Assembly: GCA_026745465.1 (NCBI GenBank)
Contig: JACYXH010000091.1
Location: 2,732,001-2,796,000, forward strand
Source of the DNA: Lota lota
Lineage: Eukaryota > Chordata > Actinopteri > Gadiformes > Lotidae
Length of the DNA: 64,000 nucleotides
Reading direction: 5' to 3'
The notes below the pieces were generated by a model. That model was given only the letters and a program-made list of their open reading frames with translations, did no database searches and was not told where the DNA came from. Both the position numbers and the translations under genes were made by a program. How positions within the stretch are numbered: position 1 is the stretch's first letter; each line of letters opens with the position of its first letter. This document shows positions 1-11,824 of this stretch, piece by piece.

Positions 1-372
1 CTGTTGTTATGTTGAAATAATATAACCCTGGCTGTTACATGCTTATTATGTTGTCTGGGTTGTAATTGTGTTTAATTAAGGTAAACATGTGTACAATAGA
101 CCATAAGTTGAGAGTCTATTCATTCTAGGGGTGTGTCACATGACTGGCCCTCCGCGAGGCCATGATTACATCATTTCTGGTTCACGCTGGCTCGCACACT
201 TCATGCACGGTGACTATACATTTTGAATTCCAGAATTACACCTACCACCAGAATTACCTCGCTTTGCAGACGCAAACCTGGAGAAAAGCTGTCTGAAAAA
301 GCTCCCTGGAAAATGTTCATCTCACATCCAGTGAAAGTTGATTGGTGAAGAAAAAGAGGTAGCGATAAAAAG
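1..372. other. Intergenic, nothing recognised
   Basis: No ORF, repeat or RNA gene is apparent. The stretch is AT-rich at its left end. It leads into the repeat-bearing ORF that starts at 373. Confidence 0.5.
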
Positions 373-1310
373 ATGTTTGTATTTCGTTGGATTGTTACAA
401 TACTATATTACTACAAGACTAGCTTAGCTATCTCATGTATTTTAACAAAATTGGGCTTTGTCTTGGTGGTCTCGAATGGACAAGACTACTTGCTACTCCA
501 GAACATGATGGGTAGAGAGAAGGAGAGCATGTCTCTGAGGTCAATCGACCTGCAGAAACAGGAAGTAGAGATTAAAAGCCAGCAGGAACACCTCCTCCAG
601 AAGAAGGAGACCCAGCAGGAACACATCATCCATAAGAAGGAGAGCCAGCAGGAACACCTCCTCCGGAAGAAGGCGAGCCAGCAGGAACACCTCCTCCATA
701 AGAAGGAGAGCCAGTAGGAACACCTCCTCCAGAAGAAGGAGAGCCAGCAGGAACACCTCCTCCTGAAGAGGAGAGCCAGCAGGAACACCTCCTCCTGAAG
801 AAGGAGAGCCAGCAGGAACAGCTCCTCTATAAGAAGGAGAGCCAGCAGGAACAGCTCCTCCATAAGAAGGAGAGCCAGCAGGAACAACTCCAGAAGAAGG
901 AGTGACTGGAGAAACACCTCGTGTTTCAGAGCAAACCAAAGCTGCCCTGAAGCTTCAACTGAGGCTGGCGGCGAAGAGACTGGCCTTTAATAAAGAGGTG
1001 GATGAGATCTGCTTGCTTCCGCAAGCAGAGATCAGAGCATAGGATGCATAGCAACACGTTCAATGCTGAGAAGGACATGATGTCCAGGGAGAGGCAGGCT
1101 TTCCGGCTGGAGGTTTCTGAGGTGAGCATGCTGAGGAAGGCCCACTGGAAGGAGAAGAGGGGGATACAGACCACGAGAGAGGCCTCCTACAATGAAGCCC
1201 ACTACATCAAGACCCAGAACATGGCCCAGACGTGGAACACCGTCAACAGCAACCACACAAGTCCTGAGGCAAGACCAGGATCTGAATGGGAACTGCATGT
1301 GTTCCAGTGA
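373..1310 (+). pseudogene. Decayed coiled-coil-like ORF with an 11-residue tandem repeat
   Basis: I do not recognise a family. An open frame from 373 runs into a Gln/Glu/Lys-rich repeat of 11 residues (consensus QQEHLLxKKES), which would form a charged helix if translated. The frame is broken twice: the second Gln codon of repeat 5 reads TAG at 715-717, and repeat 6 is one base short (32 instead of 33 bp), shifting the frame. A further charged stretch lies at about 1002-1310 in another frame. The breaks and lack of a clear gene model suggest a pseudogene or non-coding repeat. An exonised or spliced gene running in from the left cannot be excluded. Confidence 0.35.
580..902 (+). repeat. 33-bp minisatellite, ten units
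   Basis: Ten direct units begin at 580, 613, 646, 679, 712, 745, 777, 810, 843 and 876. All are 33 bp except unit 6 (32 bp) and the last (27 bp). Units differ mainly at a few positions, such as CTCCAG/CTCCAT/CTCCTG in the middle. Confidence 0.9.
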
Positions 1311-1541
1311 GGGATGGCACTTCTGAAATTGTGGCTCAAGTAAGAAACCCTACTTACCCGACTGGGATAAGCAGGGACCAGCAGGGGCACTGTGGCTGCA
1401 GACCCCTGCACTGTACCCTTTATGTTTATATCAGCTTATGTTCCCTTTATTCATTGGCTTTATTCAAGTAGCTTTTCATTGTAACGTGTGTCTCGGGGCT
1501 TCTTTAAAGCATTTAAAAGTAATACAAATAATGCTTAATTC

Positions 1542-1544
<3 letters not shown>

Positions 1545-1605
<61 letters not shown>
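1545..1605. repeat. (AC)n microsatellite
   Basis: An uninterrupted AC tract of about 61 bp. It abuts the truncated Tc1 transposase directly and replaces that element's 5' part. Confidence 0.97.
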
Positions 1606-1607
<2 letters not shown>

Positions 1608-1942
1608 ATGAGCGAGTTTGGTGTGGAGGAACTTGACTGGCCTGCACAGAGTCCTGACCTCAACCCGATAGAACACCTTTGGGATGAATTAGAGCGGAGA
1701 CTGCGAGCCAGGCCTTCTCGTCCAACATCTGTGACTGACCTCGCAATTGCGCTTCAAGAAGAATGGTCAAAAATAAACCTAAACCTAAACCTTGTGGAAA
1801 GCCTTCCCAGAAGAGTTGAAGCTGTTATAGCTGCAAAGGGTGGGCAGACTCCATACTAAACCCTACGGATTAAGAATGGGATGTCATTAACCTTCATGTG
1901 CATGTAAAGGCAGGCGTCCCAAAACCTTTGGCAATATAGTGT
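1606..1942 (+). mobile_element. Tc1/mariner transposon, 3' remnant
   Basis: The frame ending at 1859 encodes the C-terminal end of a Tc1-type DDE transposase. It has the hallmark WPAQSPDLNPIEHLWDELER block holding the last catalytic acidic region, then a helical tail. Beyond the stop, the sequence at about 1909-1942 (GGCGTCCCAAAACCTTTGG, ending ATATAGTGTA) matches the inverted-repeat end usual for fish Tc1 elements. The first two thirds of the transposase and the left repeat are absent, cut at the AC tract, so the copy is immobile. Confidence 0.9.
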
Positions 1943-2115
1943 ATATGGTTACTGGGACTGGGTTAGCTGATTGTTTGTACTCTGCAGCACTGAGATGTAC
2001 ACTTACATTTGGACCTGGTCTGCCTGAACAATAATATGCAGTATAATATACAGTAAACAGAGGCAGGAGGGAGATAAGCTCTTGGATGAAGAGGAATGAT
2101 ATTTTGCATGTGTTC

Positions 2116-2196
<81 letters not shown>

Positions 2197-2600
2197 GTAC
2201 AGGCGCAAGTGTGTGTGTGTGCATATGTGAGGTATATATTTTATATCAACACATTTTAATGTCTATGTGTTACTCTGTTTAGATGGTAATATGTTTATTT
2301 CTGATGGTTTGATGAATTTATTTTTGATGAATAAACATTTATCAAGTCATATGTCATGTCATGTAATTTAAGCACACTCAGGGGTCTGTAATTTCATTGC
2401 GTACATACAGTACATAAAGGCTTTACATGTAGTTATATAATATATAATATCTACAACTATATAATATAAGACATATCCCCCCCCCCCCCCCCCTTCCCAA
2501 GGGAGGAGCGCCATCCAATCTGATAATCAGACACATTCTCATTGCAAATTGAGGCTATAATTGCAGCGAATCCTCTGGAAGCATGACACATGCCTACTAG
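1943..2600. other. Intergenic, simple repeats
   Basis: Contains a pure (TG)n tract at 2117-2193 and a run of about 17 C at 2477-2493. No gene is seen. The right end approaches the probable 3' end of rad23a. Confidence 0.6.
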
Positions 2601-2618
2601 TTTGCTTTGTAAAAGCCA

Positions 2619-2624
2619 TTTATT
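2619..2624 (-). terminator. Candidate distal poly(A) signal of rad23a
   Basis: AATAAA on the minus strand, about 1.5 kb beyond the rad23a stop. If used, the 3' UTR would span about 2600-4114. No coding signal interrupts that stretch; it is AT-rich and holds a (TA)n run near 3453-3473. Confidence 0.5.
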
Positions 2625-3703
2625 TTACACAATGCTGAAACAAGTTTTTCCACATCTATTCAGCAAAACCTCTTGGTATGTTTTAAGGCTATCATTTATA
2701 ATTGTATTTAAAATCACATGAACAAAAGTGGTAAAACCAACACATTTTGACTCAATACAATATCACACCACCCTAATCCTGCTATACCATGCTATGAATA
2801 ACCTTTCAAAACAAACTCATGCAACCCAAAACGTTCCTTCAGGTGAATTACGGCACTTTTTCTAAATTATGTGCGTCTGTTGTATGATACCATCCATACA
2901 AAGTACACAAATTCCAGTTTGAAATTTGTTAAATATTGGACAAAATAAAAACGAAGGCAACAAAAAACTCAAAGCACATGCTTATTTTAAAGGTCTTATT
3001 CACTCTTTTGGCTTCTAGCACTTCTTGGAATTCCCCTTTAGTCCATTTTCTACAGACATAGGCTTATTCGTTTCCTGCATTTACAATTCTACTGATGACA
3101 CTCTTAAAACAATCTTGTTTAAGAACAATAAAATGTAAACTAAAGCTCACTAGATGCAAAAAAACAAACCTGTTCATTTCTTAAAAAATATAAGGTATGT
3201 AGGAGCAATGGCCCAATCTGCAAGCTTACAGCATAAAGATCCATATAGAATCCACAAGACAAACTGAAACAGGGAAATCAAATATAAATTTTGGATTTCA
3301 TATTAGAGGTCTAGGTCTGTCTGTCTATTGTAACACCAACATGCCAACATGATGACATATTGTCAATGACAAGATATTAAGCCTTCATCACATTCATAAC
3401 ACAAATGTATTCATGTCCTCTCACACATGATACTGTAGTGTATGTGTTGGTATATATATATATATATATATATAATAAGTAACAACCAACACCTTAATGG
3501 GGACATCAACAGTTTCTGTATTGTATTGGCTTAGATAAGGGCCAGGTGATTTTACCAGACATAGACTGAACCTCACCTAGCATCTATGTAAAATGCCGTA
3601 TCTCGTTATTGTTTTTTGTCAAAGATTGTCTATAGAAGGCTTTTGTTTGTTTGTTATGTGTCAACGATGACTTTTTCACATGTAAGGATGACTTGTCAAC
3701 CAC

Positions 3704-3709
3704 TTTATT
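3704..3709 (-). terminator. Candidate proximal poly(A) signal of rad23a
   Basis: AATAAA on the minus strand about 400 nt past the stop codon at 4115. It would give a short 3' UTR as an alternative to the distal site near 2620. Confidence 0.4.
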
Positions 3710-4114
3710 TCACATGGTTGAATTGCCCATCTGACGAACGTTGTTACCTTTGATGACAAAACCATACCTTCTCTCATAATTAGTGTGACGAGAAAGCGGA
3801 GGGGGCAGCAGTAATCATAGTAGCAGCAAATAGAGATGCAAGACAATGACATCATCACATCACTGTGGCGAACCGGCAGCGGCACAGCACAGATAGCTTT
3901 TAAACAGTGTGTCAAACCTTCAATGTCCCTATCTATTCCTCATCATCACCACCTCACCATTACTGCCGGTGTCACTATCAACAGCATCATCACCGTAGAC
4001 CCACACCCCCTTGCCCGGAACAAAGTGCCCACTCCCCCTTGCAAATGTCCTTTCCTTCCATCCCCCTCATGGCCCTCATGTGGTGCAGCGTGGTCTCTCT
4101 GCGGTTTGGGACGC

Positions 4115-7100
4115 TCATTCGTCGTCCCATGTCTGCTGGAGCAGGAAGTTTGCGGCAAGGTTCTCGTTCTTCTCGCAGGCAAAGTAGGCCTGGATGACCA
4201 GTCCCTCGGGGAAGCCCAGGGCTTTTAGCTGAAACATGAGGACGCACACGTTGTAGGATTTGGGAAACCACCTCACTCACTGTAATGCTGCTAACCGTGA
4301 CGACACCTGTGATGGCAACTGTGGCCACAACTATAATTAGAGAAGCAGTCAGCCATAGACAGACAGAGATGCACACACACACATACACTAGTGATTCCCT
4401 CATCCCTACCCTCTCGATGGCCTCCTTCTCCTGCGGGGTGACCTGGATGTAGTTGGTCTGTGGTGACCCCTGGCCCGCCGCCCCCTCCCCTCCAGGGGTA
4501 TCCCCCCCACTGCGGGGCTCGTTCAGCATCTGGACAAAGCGCTCCTGGTGCTGAGTGATTTGCTTCAGAGCAAAACAAGAGAAAGTTGTAATAACACATA
4601 AAGAAAATAAAAACAGGATTTGTAAGTAATTGATTGTCCTCCTGACTGCTGTGGAAAGTATAGCAAATCTGTAAATAGTACAGGAATGATTATGAGGAAT
4701 AAAAGATAACCTTTGGAAATGCCTTGCAGAGATAAGGAGGCAGGGTCATCTTGTGGTTAGTTAGGGTGTTTTGAAGGACTCTCTGACTGGGTTTGAATTC
4801 AAATGGCAAGGGGAAGATACATTCCTCTACATGTTTCTTGGCATGTATCTAAAATAGCCTGTACGTCTCTATGGATAAAGCAGTCCTCTAATTGACTTAA
4901 TGGTATAAATATTTGTATGGACAAATGCATTGGCGCAACAACTAAAGGGGTCATTCGTTGTCAGTCAACCATCGATGCGTGGGCTGGAACGTGCGAGAGT
5001 GCCTCCATCCATAGGAGAAAAGGTAGGACTTAATAATAATGCCAACAATGACATCTCTTTACTTATAGAATTAAAGAAACGGACGAATAACTTATCAAAC
5101 TGTTGAGAACTCTTGTCAAACTCTACATGACGCATCTCACACACAAGCACAAATATTGTATTAAGTATTAGCCTATATACTGTACAATTTGAGAGACATA
5201 ATCACTTGAGAGCCATTTTATATTCGCTATACTTTATATATTATACATAATATGTACAGACAGAACAAACATAATATTTCACATTGGTGCTTTCATGAGT
5301 GTTCTCTTTCGCTTCCAGCGAAGGGGTTCTAGCTGGCAAAGCTGGGTTTGGATGGTAAAACCGCAGGCTTCGCGGTCACCTTCACCTGTGTGGGCATTTC
5401 ATCTTGCGTCTTTTTTATCTCGCACGGATGGGCTCACGTGTGATATGTCCTGCGAGTTGTTTTAGGCACGGTTGGGTTGGATCCTTCATCATCCAATAAA
5501 ACCGCATGCCCCCAACCTAGATCTCTCACACGCACACACAAACACACACGAGTCAGTATCGAGTGGGGCGGAAGTACCTGCAGGAGCCGGGGGTTGTCTC
5601 TGCCAAGCTGTTGTAGCAGTGCTGGTAGCAGAGCAGGGTTCTGCTGGATGATCTGCCTCATCTGCTGGAACTGAGGCTGGCTCCTCAGAAACTCCAGAGG
5701 GTTCCCTGTCACTGTTCCCCCTGGACTTATATCACCAATTTCACCACCACCACCACCACCACCGACCAAAGGGAGCAGGTTCACAGGCACTGCCCCTGCT
5801 GGGGAGGAGGAACAACGTGCACTCAAGTTGAGGCCAAATTAAACTTCTGCCTACAGCACATATGCGAAGATACGTGAAGATCCACGTCCCTACTCAAGAG
5901 GCCTGTACACACCCCTTTTGCCGGTCTTGGACCTATGTGTACGCGAATATGCGCAGTCCTCCCAGGGGTTAGCAGGGAGTGACCCTTCTCTGCAAGGGTT
6001 TGCGTCGAGTAATCGCTGATTGGTCGAGCAGGGAACGGGAGTCGTTTCTTGTTTTGACCTAACGATTAGGTTGACGGATTTGCTCTTTGGTTCACCTACA
6101 TCTGGGGTCGGGGACACTATACTGCCCCCTTGTGTACACGTTAATGTGACATGAAAGAATAAATGTAGGCAGCTCTGCGAAGATCTGAGTGGTGTCTCTG
6201 AGTCACAGCGTGGATCTTGGCAAACGTGCTGTAAGCAGAACTGTAGATTCAGCTTTAGAGAGCAGTGAGAAACAAAGCTAAACTAAAACCAGGGCTATAT
6301 TCAGGTAGGGCTTGAATAGTGAGACATTACACTGACAAGATATGTACCTAGTGGCAGCAGACTTTTTCCTTTGTAAAATTCATGTAATTGCAAAAATCGC
6401 AACTGACAATATAATTAATTATTAAAATTACAATTAAAAAATATATACTCCAGGTTAAATGACTTTTGCTTTTGTCAGGGTTGGGGGCAGTTGAAGTCTT
6501 CCTATGCAGGTACCTAGAAGTGGATATTGAAGACAAAAGTAGTCTAGAGTGTAGACATATTGGCATATTGGTGGGTCATGGACTTTTTATGAATGGGTCA
6601 AGGAGTGTGTGGTAAAAATAATAATAAAATAACAATTTTTACTACTACTTATTTTTTTTACTTCTACTTCTTCTATTTTCTTATTGCTAGAGTAATGGGC
6701 TTTGAATGCAGGGAGGATGAAAATATTTGTTTATTATGTTTAAAAAAGGTCATGATGACCCATTTTTGAGAAATAAATGTGCTTGGTTTGAATTGTATAA
6801 AAGTGGGTTGCGACTTAATGACCATAGGAAAATGTGGGTCCCAAGGCCAGACCAGTTGAGAACCACTGGTCTAAGTGACATTATTCAGTAAATTGGTCCA
6901 GTATTGAGCGAGAGCGCTACAGCCATTGCAGCCATGACACGGGCTGCAATGTAACCCTATGGAGCAATAGCGCCCTGTCAATGTACGTCCTCTAAGAGTG
7001 GTTGTTTGTTGTCCGCATTAATCACCTGATGGCAAAATGATGGGAAAACAGGATCCACGTTGAAAAATCCCTTAGTTGTCCTTTGATAAATGGGTGTGTA

Positions 7101-7131
7101 TGTGGGTGAGTGGGTGAGTGGATGTGTCTGG

Positions 7132-7219
<88 letters not shown>

Positions 7220-10200
7220 GTGTATGTGTGGGTGCTTACTGTTGGGGGGTGCTGATGCCTGTAGGGGTTGATCCGGGGGGGCAGGTATGGAGGCAGGGGG
7301 GTTGGATGGAGCACTGAGCGTCAGTGGCTCTTGTGCGGGTAGACCAGCAGGCTCTGCTGGCATACCCTGCAAACCACAACAATGATCCTTTCTTTACATT
7401 ACCGGACAGCGGGGAGGAGGTGCAGGATAGTCTAGTGGTTCAGGGTGTTTGACTCCCAGCCAAAATGTGCCGGGTTCAAACCCCCAATGTCCGCAGTCTA
7501 CCCGTAGCTAAGCTAAAGTGTCTGCTCGCCCTCTAAAGGTGCTTGCACACTGCCCCAACAACACCCACCTTATAGCATGCATCCAAAGTCGGCCAAAACC
7601 AATTCAACATGTTGCATCCTACAACAGCCAACGACCACCAACCAGTTTGGCACACTGGCCCGATGTTCGTTTTTATCTGGCATTTGTTTTTGTTTTTTGC
7701 ATTTGTTGGTGTTTGTTGGATTTGTGGCTGTTTGTTGGGGTAGCGTGCAAGGCTAAGCATCTTACTGCATAGACTCTAACCGCCCTCCGACACACTGTAC
7801 ACTTGTGGTGTGCCACCGGGGAGACACTCCGGGCAGCAGTGCTCATGCGTGACCTCACCATGAGAAGATACTCCACCGCGCGGTCTGGGTTGTTGAAGCT
7901 GGCCCTCAGGGCGGACACCACCTGCTGCCTCTCGTAGCCCATGGACATGATCTCCGACACCAGGTTCTCATAGGCCTGGCCCGTCACTGTGGGGGAGTTA
8001 GAGAGGATCAGGAGGTCGTCAAAGAGGGTCGACCAAAAGACGGTTATGGGGATGGAAGAGATTCGAGGAGAAAAGATTCAGAGAAGGAAGGAAGGACGGA
8101 GGGAGGGGAACACCAAAGCTTAGAGAGGAGAGGGAAATGGAAGACTGAAGTATGAAGGAAGGAGGTGATTACACATTCATTACCCAGTATTGAAGCAGCC
8201 TCCTCTAGCAGATCCAGATCGTCCACAAGCCTTTGAGAGAAATGTGAAGAAAAAGAAACACTTAAAAGAAACAACATGCTTTTCAACCTGCAATCCAATC
8301 TCCTTTTCTACTATGACTGTTAATGGCTGTCGTTGACATAGCTTATTATAGTAATAGAATATTGTATAGCATATATAATCATATCTGAATTAAGAATGAA
8401 ATGTTTACAGATAATACTGATTGATTGCGTAAATACAGACTAAAACAATCCAACTATAATTAGAGGAGTCTCTATGTATATCTGTCCTTCAATTTTCTCC
8501 AACACCCGTTCATCCGATCGACTTCAAACATGGAAGTACAATGTCGAGTGTGAAGTTGTTTGGATAGGCGGTCCTCAAGAAAGCCGCAAGCAACAATACC
8601 GGGGGCCAAGCAATCGGCACGTTCCCAACGGGCACGTTTTCAATGGGCACTGCACTAAAAGATACTGCACTAAAAAATACAAAATATATTTCCAGTATTA
8701 TTTTTGATATGATGCTACTAAAAGAGTATGTCATCTAATGTAATGTGGAACGATTGTTTTGAATGAATGCCTGTATGTTTCACCAACCCGAAAGCCCCAG
8801 AGTGGACTGGAGGTGTGTCAGATGGTTCAGTCTCAGTCTCTTCCTGGGGCTTTTCCTCTTGCTGTTCACCCGCGACGGGGCCCTCGGCCTGGGCAGGGGG
8901 CTCCTCCAGGCCGGCGCCCAACGTTACAGCCTGCTCTGTGACTTTAACATCTTCCTGGTCTTTGGTAACTAAGCCTTGCGTGGAGGCTGGGGAGGCTGAG
9001 GAGGTAGAGACTGAGGCGGCAGGGGGAGGGGCCGGAGCTGTAGCCGGGGTCCCGTTCTGAGGGGCCTCCCTGTCTGGCGTTGCTCCTGGGGGCAGAGAAC
9101 CCGCCGGGCTGGCTGAAGTCTGGGTGTCAGATGGGGCCGCTGAGTTTGTGGTGCCCGGGAGCGGGGTGACGGAGGGGGCAGGCACTGGAGTCGTTGGTGC
9201 TGCTGCTGCTGCTGCCGGGGGCACTCGCCTGGGGCCAGGGGCCTCAGCTGCTGTCGGGGTCGGAGAGGGGGCTGGGATGTGCTGGCGCGTTGGGGAAGCT
9301 TGAGGGGCAGTTTGTGAAGCATTTGATGGTTTGGGCTGGGAAAGTTAAATAAAACTAGTGAACAACCTTGGATAAAGGCAACTGGCCAAATGGGCTTTGT
9401 CAAGGTCACAGTTTAAATGGACACTCTTCATTCAGTTGACTGCTTCTTTTTTACATGTCTTATTGTCTTCTGCATACATTATAATGTTATTTTCCGAGAC
9501 AACAGTTTGCTTACAGGTTACAATATATATATATATATTTGTATGTGTGTGTGCATGTGCATGTGTGTATGCATGTGTGTGTGCTGAATGCGACACTGAA
9601 CACATTGGGGCTTGTCGATTGAAAAAACATCAACAAACTTTTCTCTATGTCACTATAATCTTCTGTGATGTGCATTTAAAGTATATAGCTACAGTATATA
9701 TAGGATATAAAGAAATGATCTAGAAAAGAGTTTGTTGAGTTTGTCTCACTCAACAAAAACATTGTAGGGAATTTTGTGTGATTCCCCAAATTATTACATA
9801 CAAGTTATTACATTACAAACATATAAAGGTTATATAAGCATATCAAGTAAACGTCCATTAAACTATTAAAACACAAAGTAATACTTTCGCAAATACTTTG
9901 CGAATGTAGATTTTATGAAGCTATATTTCTAGTAATATTGGTATCATAACGAATATTTAATCCATTTAAGGCCAAACCAGAACGGGCATGATGGAACCCA
10001 GCGATTAAACAGGATCAGATAAGGTGAATGTAGGAAGGGTGTTACACTGAAAAGCCCTTACCTTTGTCACCATGACCACTACAAAGTTTTTCTCATCGAT
10101 TTTGTACTCTTTCAAGGGAACGTCATCATTCAAAATTTTACCTGTGCCAGAGAAAGATCAATTCTTCATTTAAAACATCAAAATATAAAAAGTGGACAAA

Positions 10201-11383
10201 CAAAAACTGTACTGTGTCAAATTATTACTCCAAAATGTCAGCAACAATTTTACTTTTTTCTTTAAGTGTGGCATTTGATTCAAAGTCTGTTTTGTCTCAA
10301 ATCAAGTTGTACATCTACAACAACCAATGTATATTGAAAGTCAAACATCTGTGTAATAGCATTCAGTGACATAATCTTGTTATATTGCTTAAGTATCATA
10401 TCACTTGCAAAAACAGGCCAAATCAAGGTTAATATAAGACTGGTGGATTATTCATGAGCTTTTTATTAGTCTAATTCCAGCTCAATTATAAAACACATTT
10501 TCGGTTAGTGCCACTGTCACCTCTGTAAAATATATTCTCTTGCTCACCTGCATAGATTAGTTTTTGCCCTGTCACCGGGAAGGTTTCTTTGCCTTTCTCC
10601 TTTTCTACCTTCTCCTTTAAAGACTTCACCTGAAATGCAATGACAGGTCAAACATTTATGGCCAGGTAAACCCCACAATTGTAACTTAGACCTCTCAGTA
10701 GACCCGATTCAGGCAACATAGGAGATTTAATGTTCGCCTTTTGTAGCATGTCCAACACAGGTTACAAAAGAAGTGATAACACTAAATCGACACCGTTACC
10801 TACAATAACTCCCAACGTTAACAATGTATATTTTAAGTAGGCCTAACTAAAGGGCACATGGGCCGATCACCTTTTCTAATAACACATTGTACAGAAGACA
10901 ACTGAACGTGCCATGCTGTTAACTATTCCTCATATTTGAAGTAGGAAATGTCTAGAACGTCCACTTCCATAGCCAAAGCCTTCTGGCCAGTCTGCCCAGT
11001 CTGCCCAGCAGTGCCACTACTTCTGCATCCACTGAGAGGGTTGTTTCAACAACAAAAAATATTGCACAGTCATTCACGGTGAGACACAAAGCTGTGAGGT
11101 CAGGATTACAAAACACTACCAAGCAACGCGATTCTATATCGCTTTGCAACATTTGTAACAGTGGTTCAAGATCATTTGAACAAATACAACAAAGTAAACA
11201 GCACGCCTGTGCTGATAATGAAATCGCCCCCAGCTAGGCCCTTCCTCCTGCTGGGAGAGATTCCGTCCCCCTGACCTGCTCGTGTTTACTTCAGCCCTCC
11301 TAACTTCTACTCACCGTCCATTCTGGATCTATCTGAATTTTGAACGTTTGTTGCTGGAGGGTCTTCAGCGTGATCGTCTGCAT
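4115..11383 (-). CDS. rad23a: RAD23 homolog A-like, UV excision repair / proteasome shuttle factor
   Basis: Ten coding exons: 11383-11315, 10629-10548, 10141-10062, 9335-8788, 8230-8184, 7986-7859, 7366-7240, 5798-5578, 4562-4410, 4228-4115. All have GT-AG borders and join in phase to 522 residues. Domains: ubiquitin-like 1-77 ([16 protein letters not shown] start), Pro/Ala/Thr linker to about 275, UBA1 276-318 (EIMSMGYER), XPC-binding domain about 393-450 ([17 protein letters not shown]), UBA2 about 476-518 ([20 protein letters not shown]). In the family the Ubl docks on the proteasome, the UBAs bind ubiquitin chains, and the XPC-binding domain stabilises XPC in nucleotide excision repair. 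The product is longer than mammalian RAD23A/B (about 360-410) because exon 4 encodes about 183 linker residues. Domain sequence is intermediate between RAD23A and RAD23B; the A assignment rests on adjacency to calreticulin. It is the same-strand gene downstream of calreticulin. Confidence 0.92.
4735..4895 (+). mobile_element. Diverged tRNA-derived SINE in rad23a intron 8
   Basis: A B-box-like motif (GGGTTTGAATTC) lies near 4789-4800 and an A-box-like segment (TCTTGTGGTTAG) near 4749-4760. The tail ends GGATAAAGCAGTCCTCTAA, as in fish SINE/LINE tails (GGATAAAAGCGTCTGCTAA type). It resembles the better-kept copy near 7415. Confidence 0.55.
6560..6868 (-). mobile_element. Non-autonomous hAT-like relic
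   Basis: The right end, read on the minus strand, begins CAGTGGTTCTCAACTGGTCT, a classic hAT (Charlie/MER5-like) terminal repeat. The interior has the GTGGGT(T/C)GCGACTT and 'atgaatgggtca' wording seen in such elements. The left boundary is unclear and no transposase is readable. Confidence 0.6.
7134..7229. repeat. (TG)n microsatellite beside rad23a exon 7
   Basis: Pure TG from 7134 to 7214, then slightly interrupted to 7229. In the rad23a transcript this is a CA tract starting about 11 nt inside intron 7, immediately after the donor of exon 7. Confidence 0.97.
7415..7510 (+). mobile_element. tRNA-derived SINE head in rad23a intron 6
   Basis: An RNA polymerase III A box (TAGTCTAGTGGTTCAGGGTG) at about 7428-7447 is followed, at tRNA-like spacing, by a B box (GGGTTCAAACCC) at 7472-7483. 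It would not fold as a functional tRNA, which fits a SINE. Confidence 0.7.
8452..8700 (+). repeat. Dispersed repeat family A, copy 1
   Basis: This stretch of rad23a intron 4 shares long similarity with 52782-53010. Common blocks are ATAATTAGAGGAGTCTCT, CCGTTCATC(C/T)GATCGACTTC, GTGAAGTTGT(T/C)TGGAT and CACTAAAAAATACAA-like wording. No ORF or terminal repeats are evident, so the class is unknown. Confidence 0.75.
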
Positions 11384-11795
11384 CTTTTCGACACGTTTGC
11401 TGAATGGCTGTCAGGACCAAAGCCACGGCGCGCTTGCAGAAATGTCTTTACTGTTCCCTTCCCCTCCGACGGTGGTTTCTGTGCGTGTGCGTGTGACTCA
11501 GCTGTCTCGCTGGGTAGTCGAAGTGGGCTCAGACGCCATCTACTTGCTGCTTGAGACAAGGCACACTGGGGGCGAAAATAGGGCTCCGTTATTTGCGCGT
11601 CCGTCCGGATTGTGCGGTGGTTGATGCCTGCATGCGTTCATAACAAGCGCATCTTAACACCGGAATTGAACGTTTTTTTTATATATATATATAGGCTTAT
11701 ATCAGCTAAATAGAGTAGAAAAGTACTATGAACCAATCCTGAAGATCTATGTAGGCCTATTGAACATTTGGAGACATGAAATGACGCAGATGTCA
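11384..11795 (-). promoter_or_regulatory. rad23a 5' flank and calreticulin 3' end
   Basis: Only about 0.4 kb separates the rad23a start codon (11383) from the likely calreticulin cleavage site (about 11795), both on the minus strand. The part nearest rad23a is comparatively CpG-rich (around 11570-11610), as in housekeeping promoters. No TATA box was recognised. Confidence 0.45.
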
Positions 11796-11813
11796 CAGAA
11801 TCGAGAGAAAGGC

Positions 11814-11824
11814 TTTATTTTATT
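11814..11824 (-). terminator. Calreticulin poly(A) signal (two overlapping AATAAA)
   Basis: Two overlapping minus-strand AATAAA hexamers lie at 11819-11814 and 11824-11819. They imply a 3' UTR of about 1 kb (about 11795-12797), which is AT-rich and without other genes. Confidence 0.65.

Larger units (their letters stand above)
5805..7233. other. rad23a intron 7, repeat-rich
   Basis: Besides the hAT relic (about 6560-6868) and the TG tract beside exon 7, the block at about 5930-6150 looks like a dispersed repeat: it ends ACTGCCCCCTTGTGTACACG, a wording common in fish interspersed repeats. I could not assign it to a family. No coding sequence is seen. Confidence 0.4.

Noticed and set aside
486..939. 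Minus-strand Leu-rich ORFs over the 33-bp repeat
   Set aside because: A periodic repeat opens several frames at once; the strong Leu bias is the complement of the GAG/AAG-rich plus strand.
1773..1792. Telomere-like AAACCTAAACCTAAACC
   Set aside because: Only about three imperfect units inside the Tc1 transposase frame; coincidental local repetition.
7424..7500. tRNA gene
   Set aside because: A and B boxes are present, but the flanks do not form an acceptor stem, and a second diverged copy exists at 4735, so it is a SINE.
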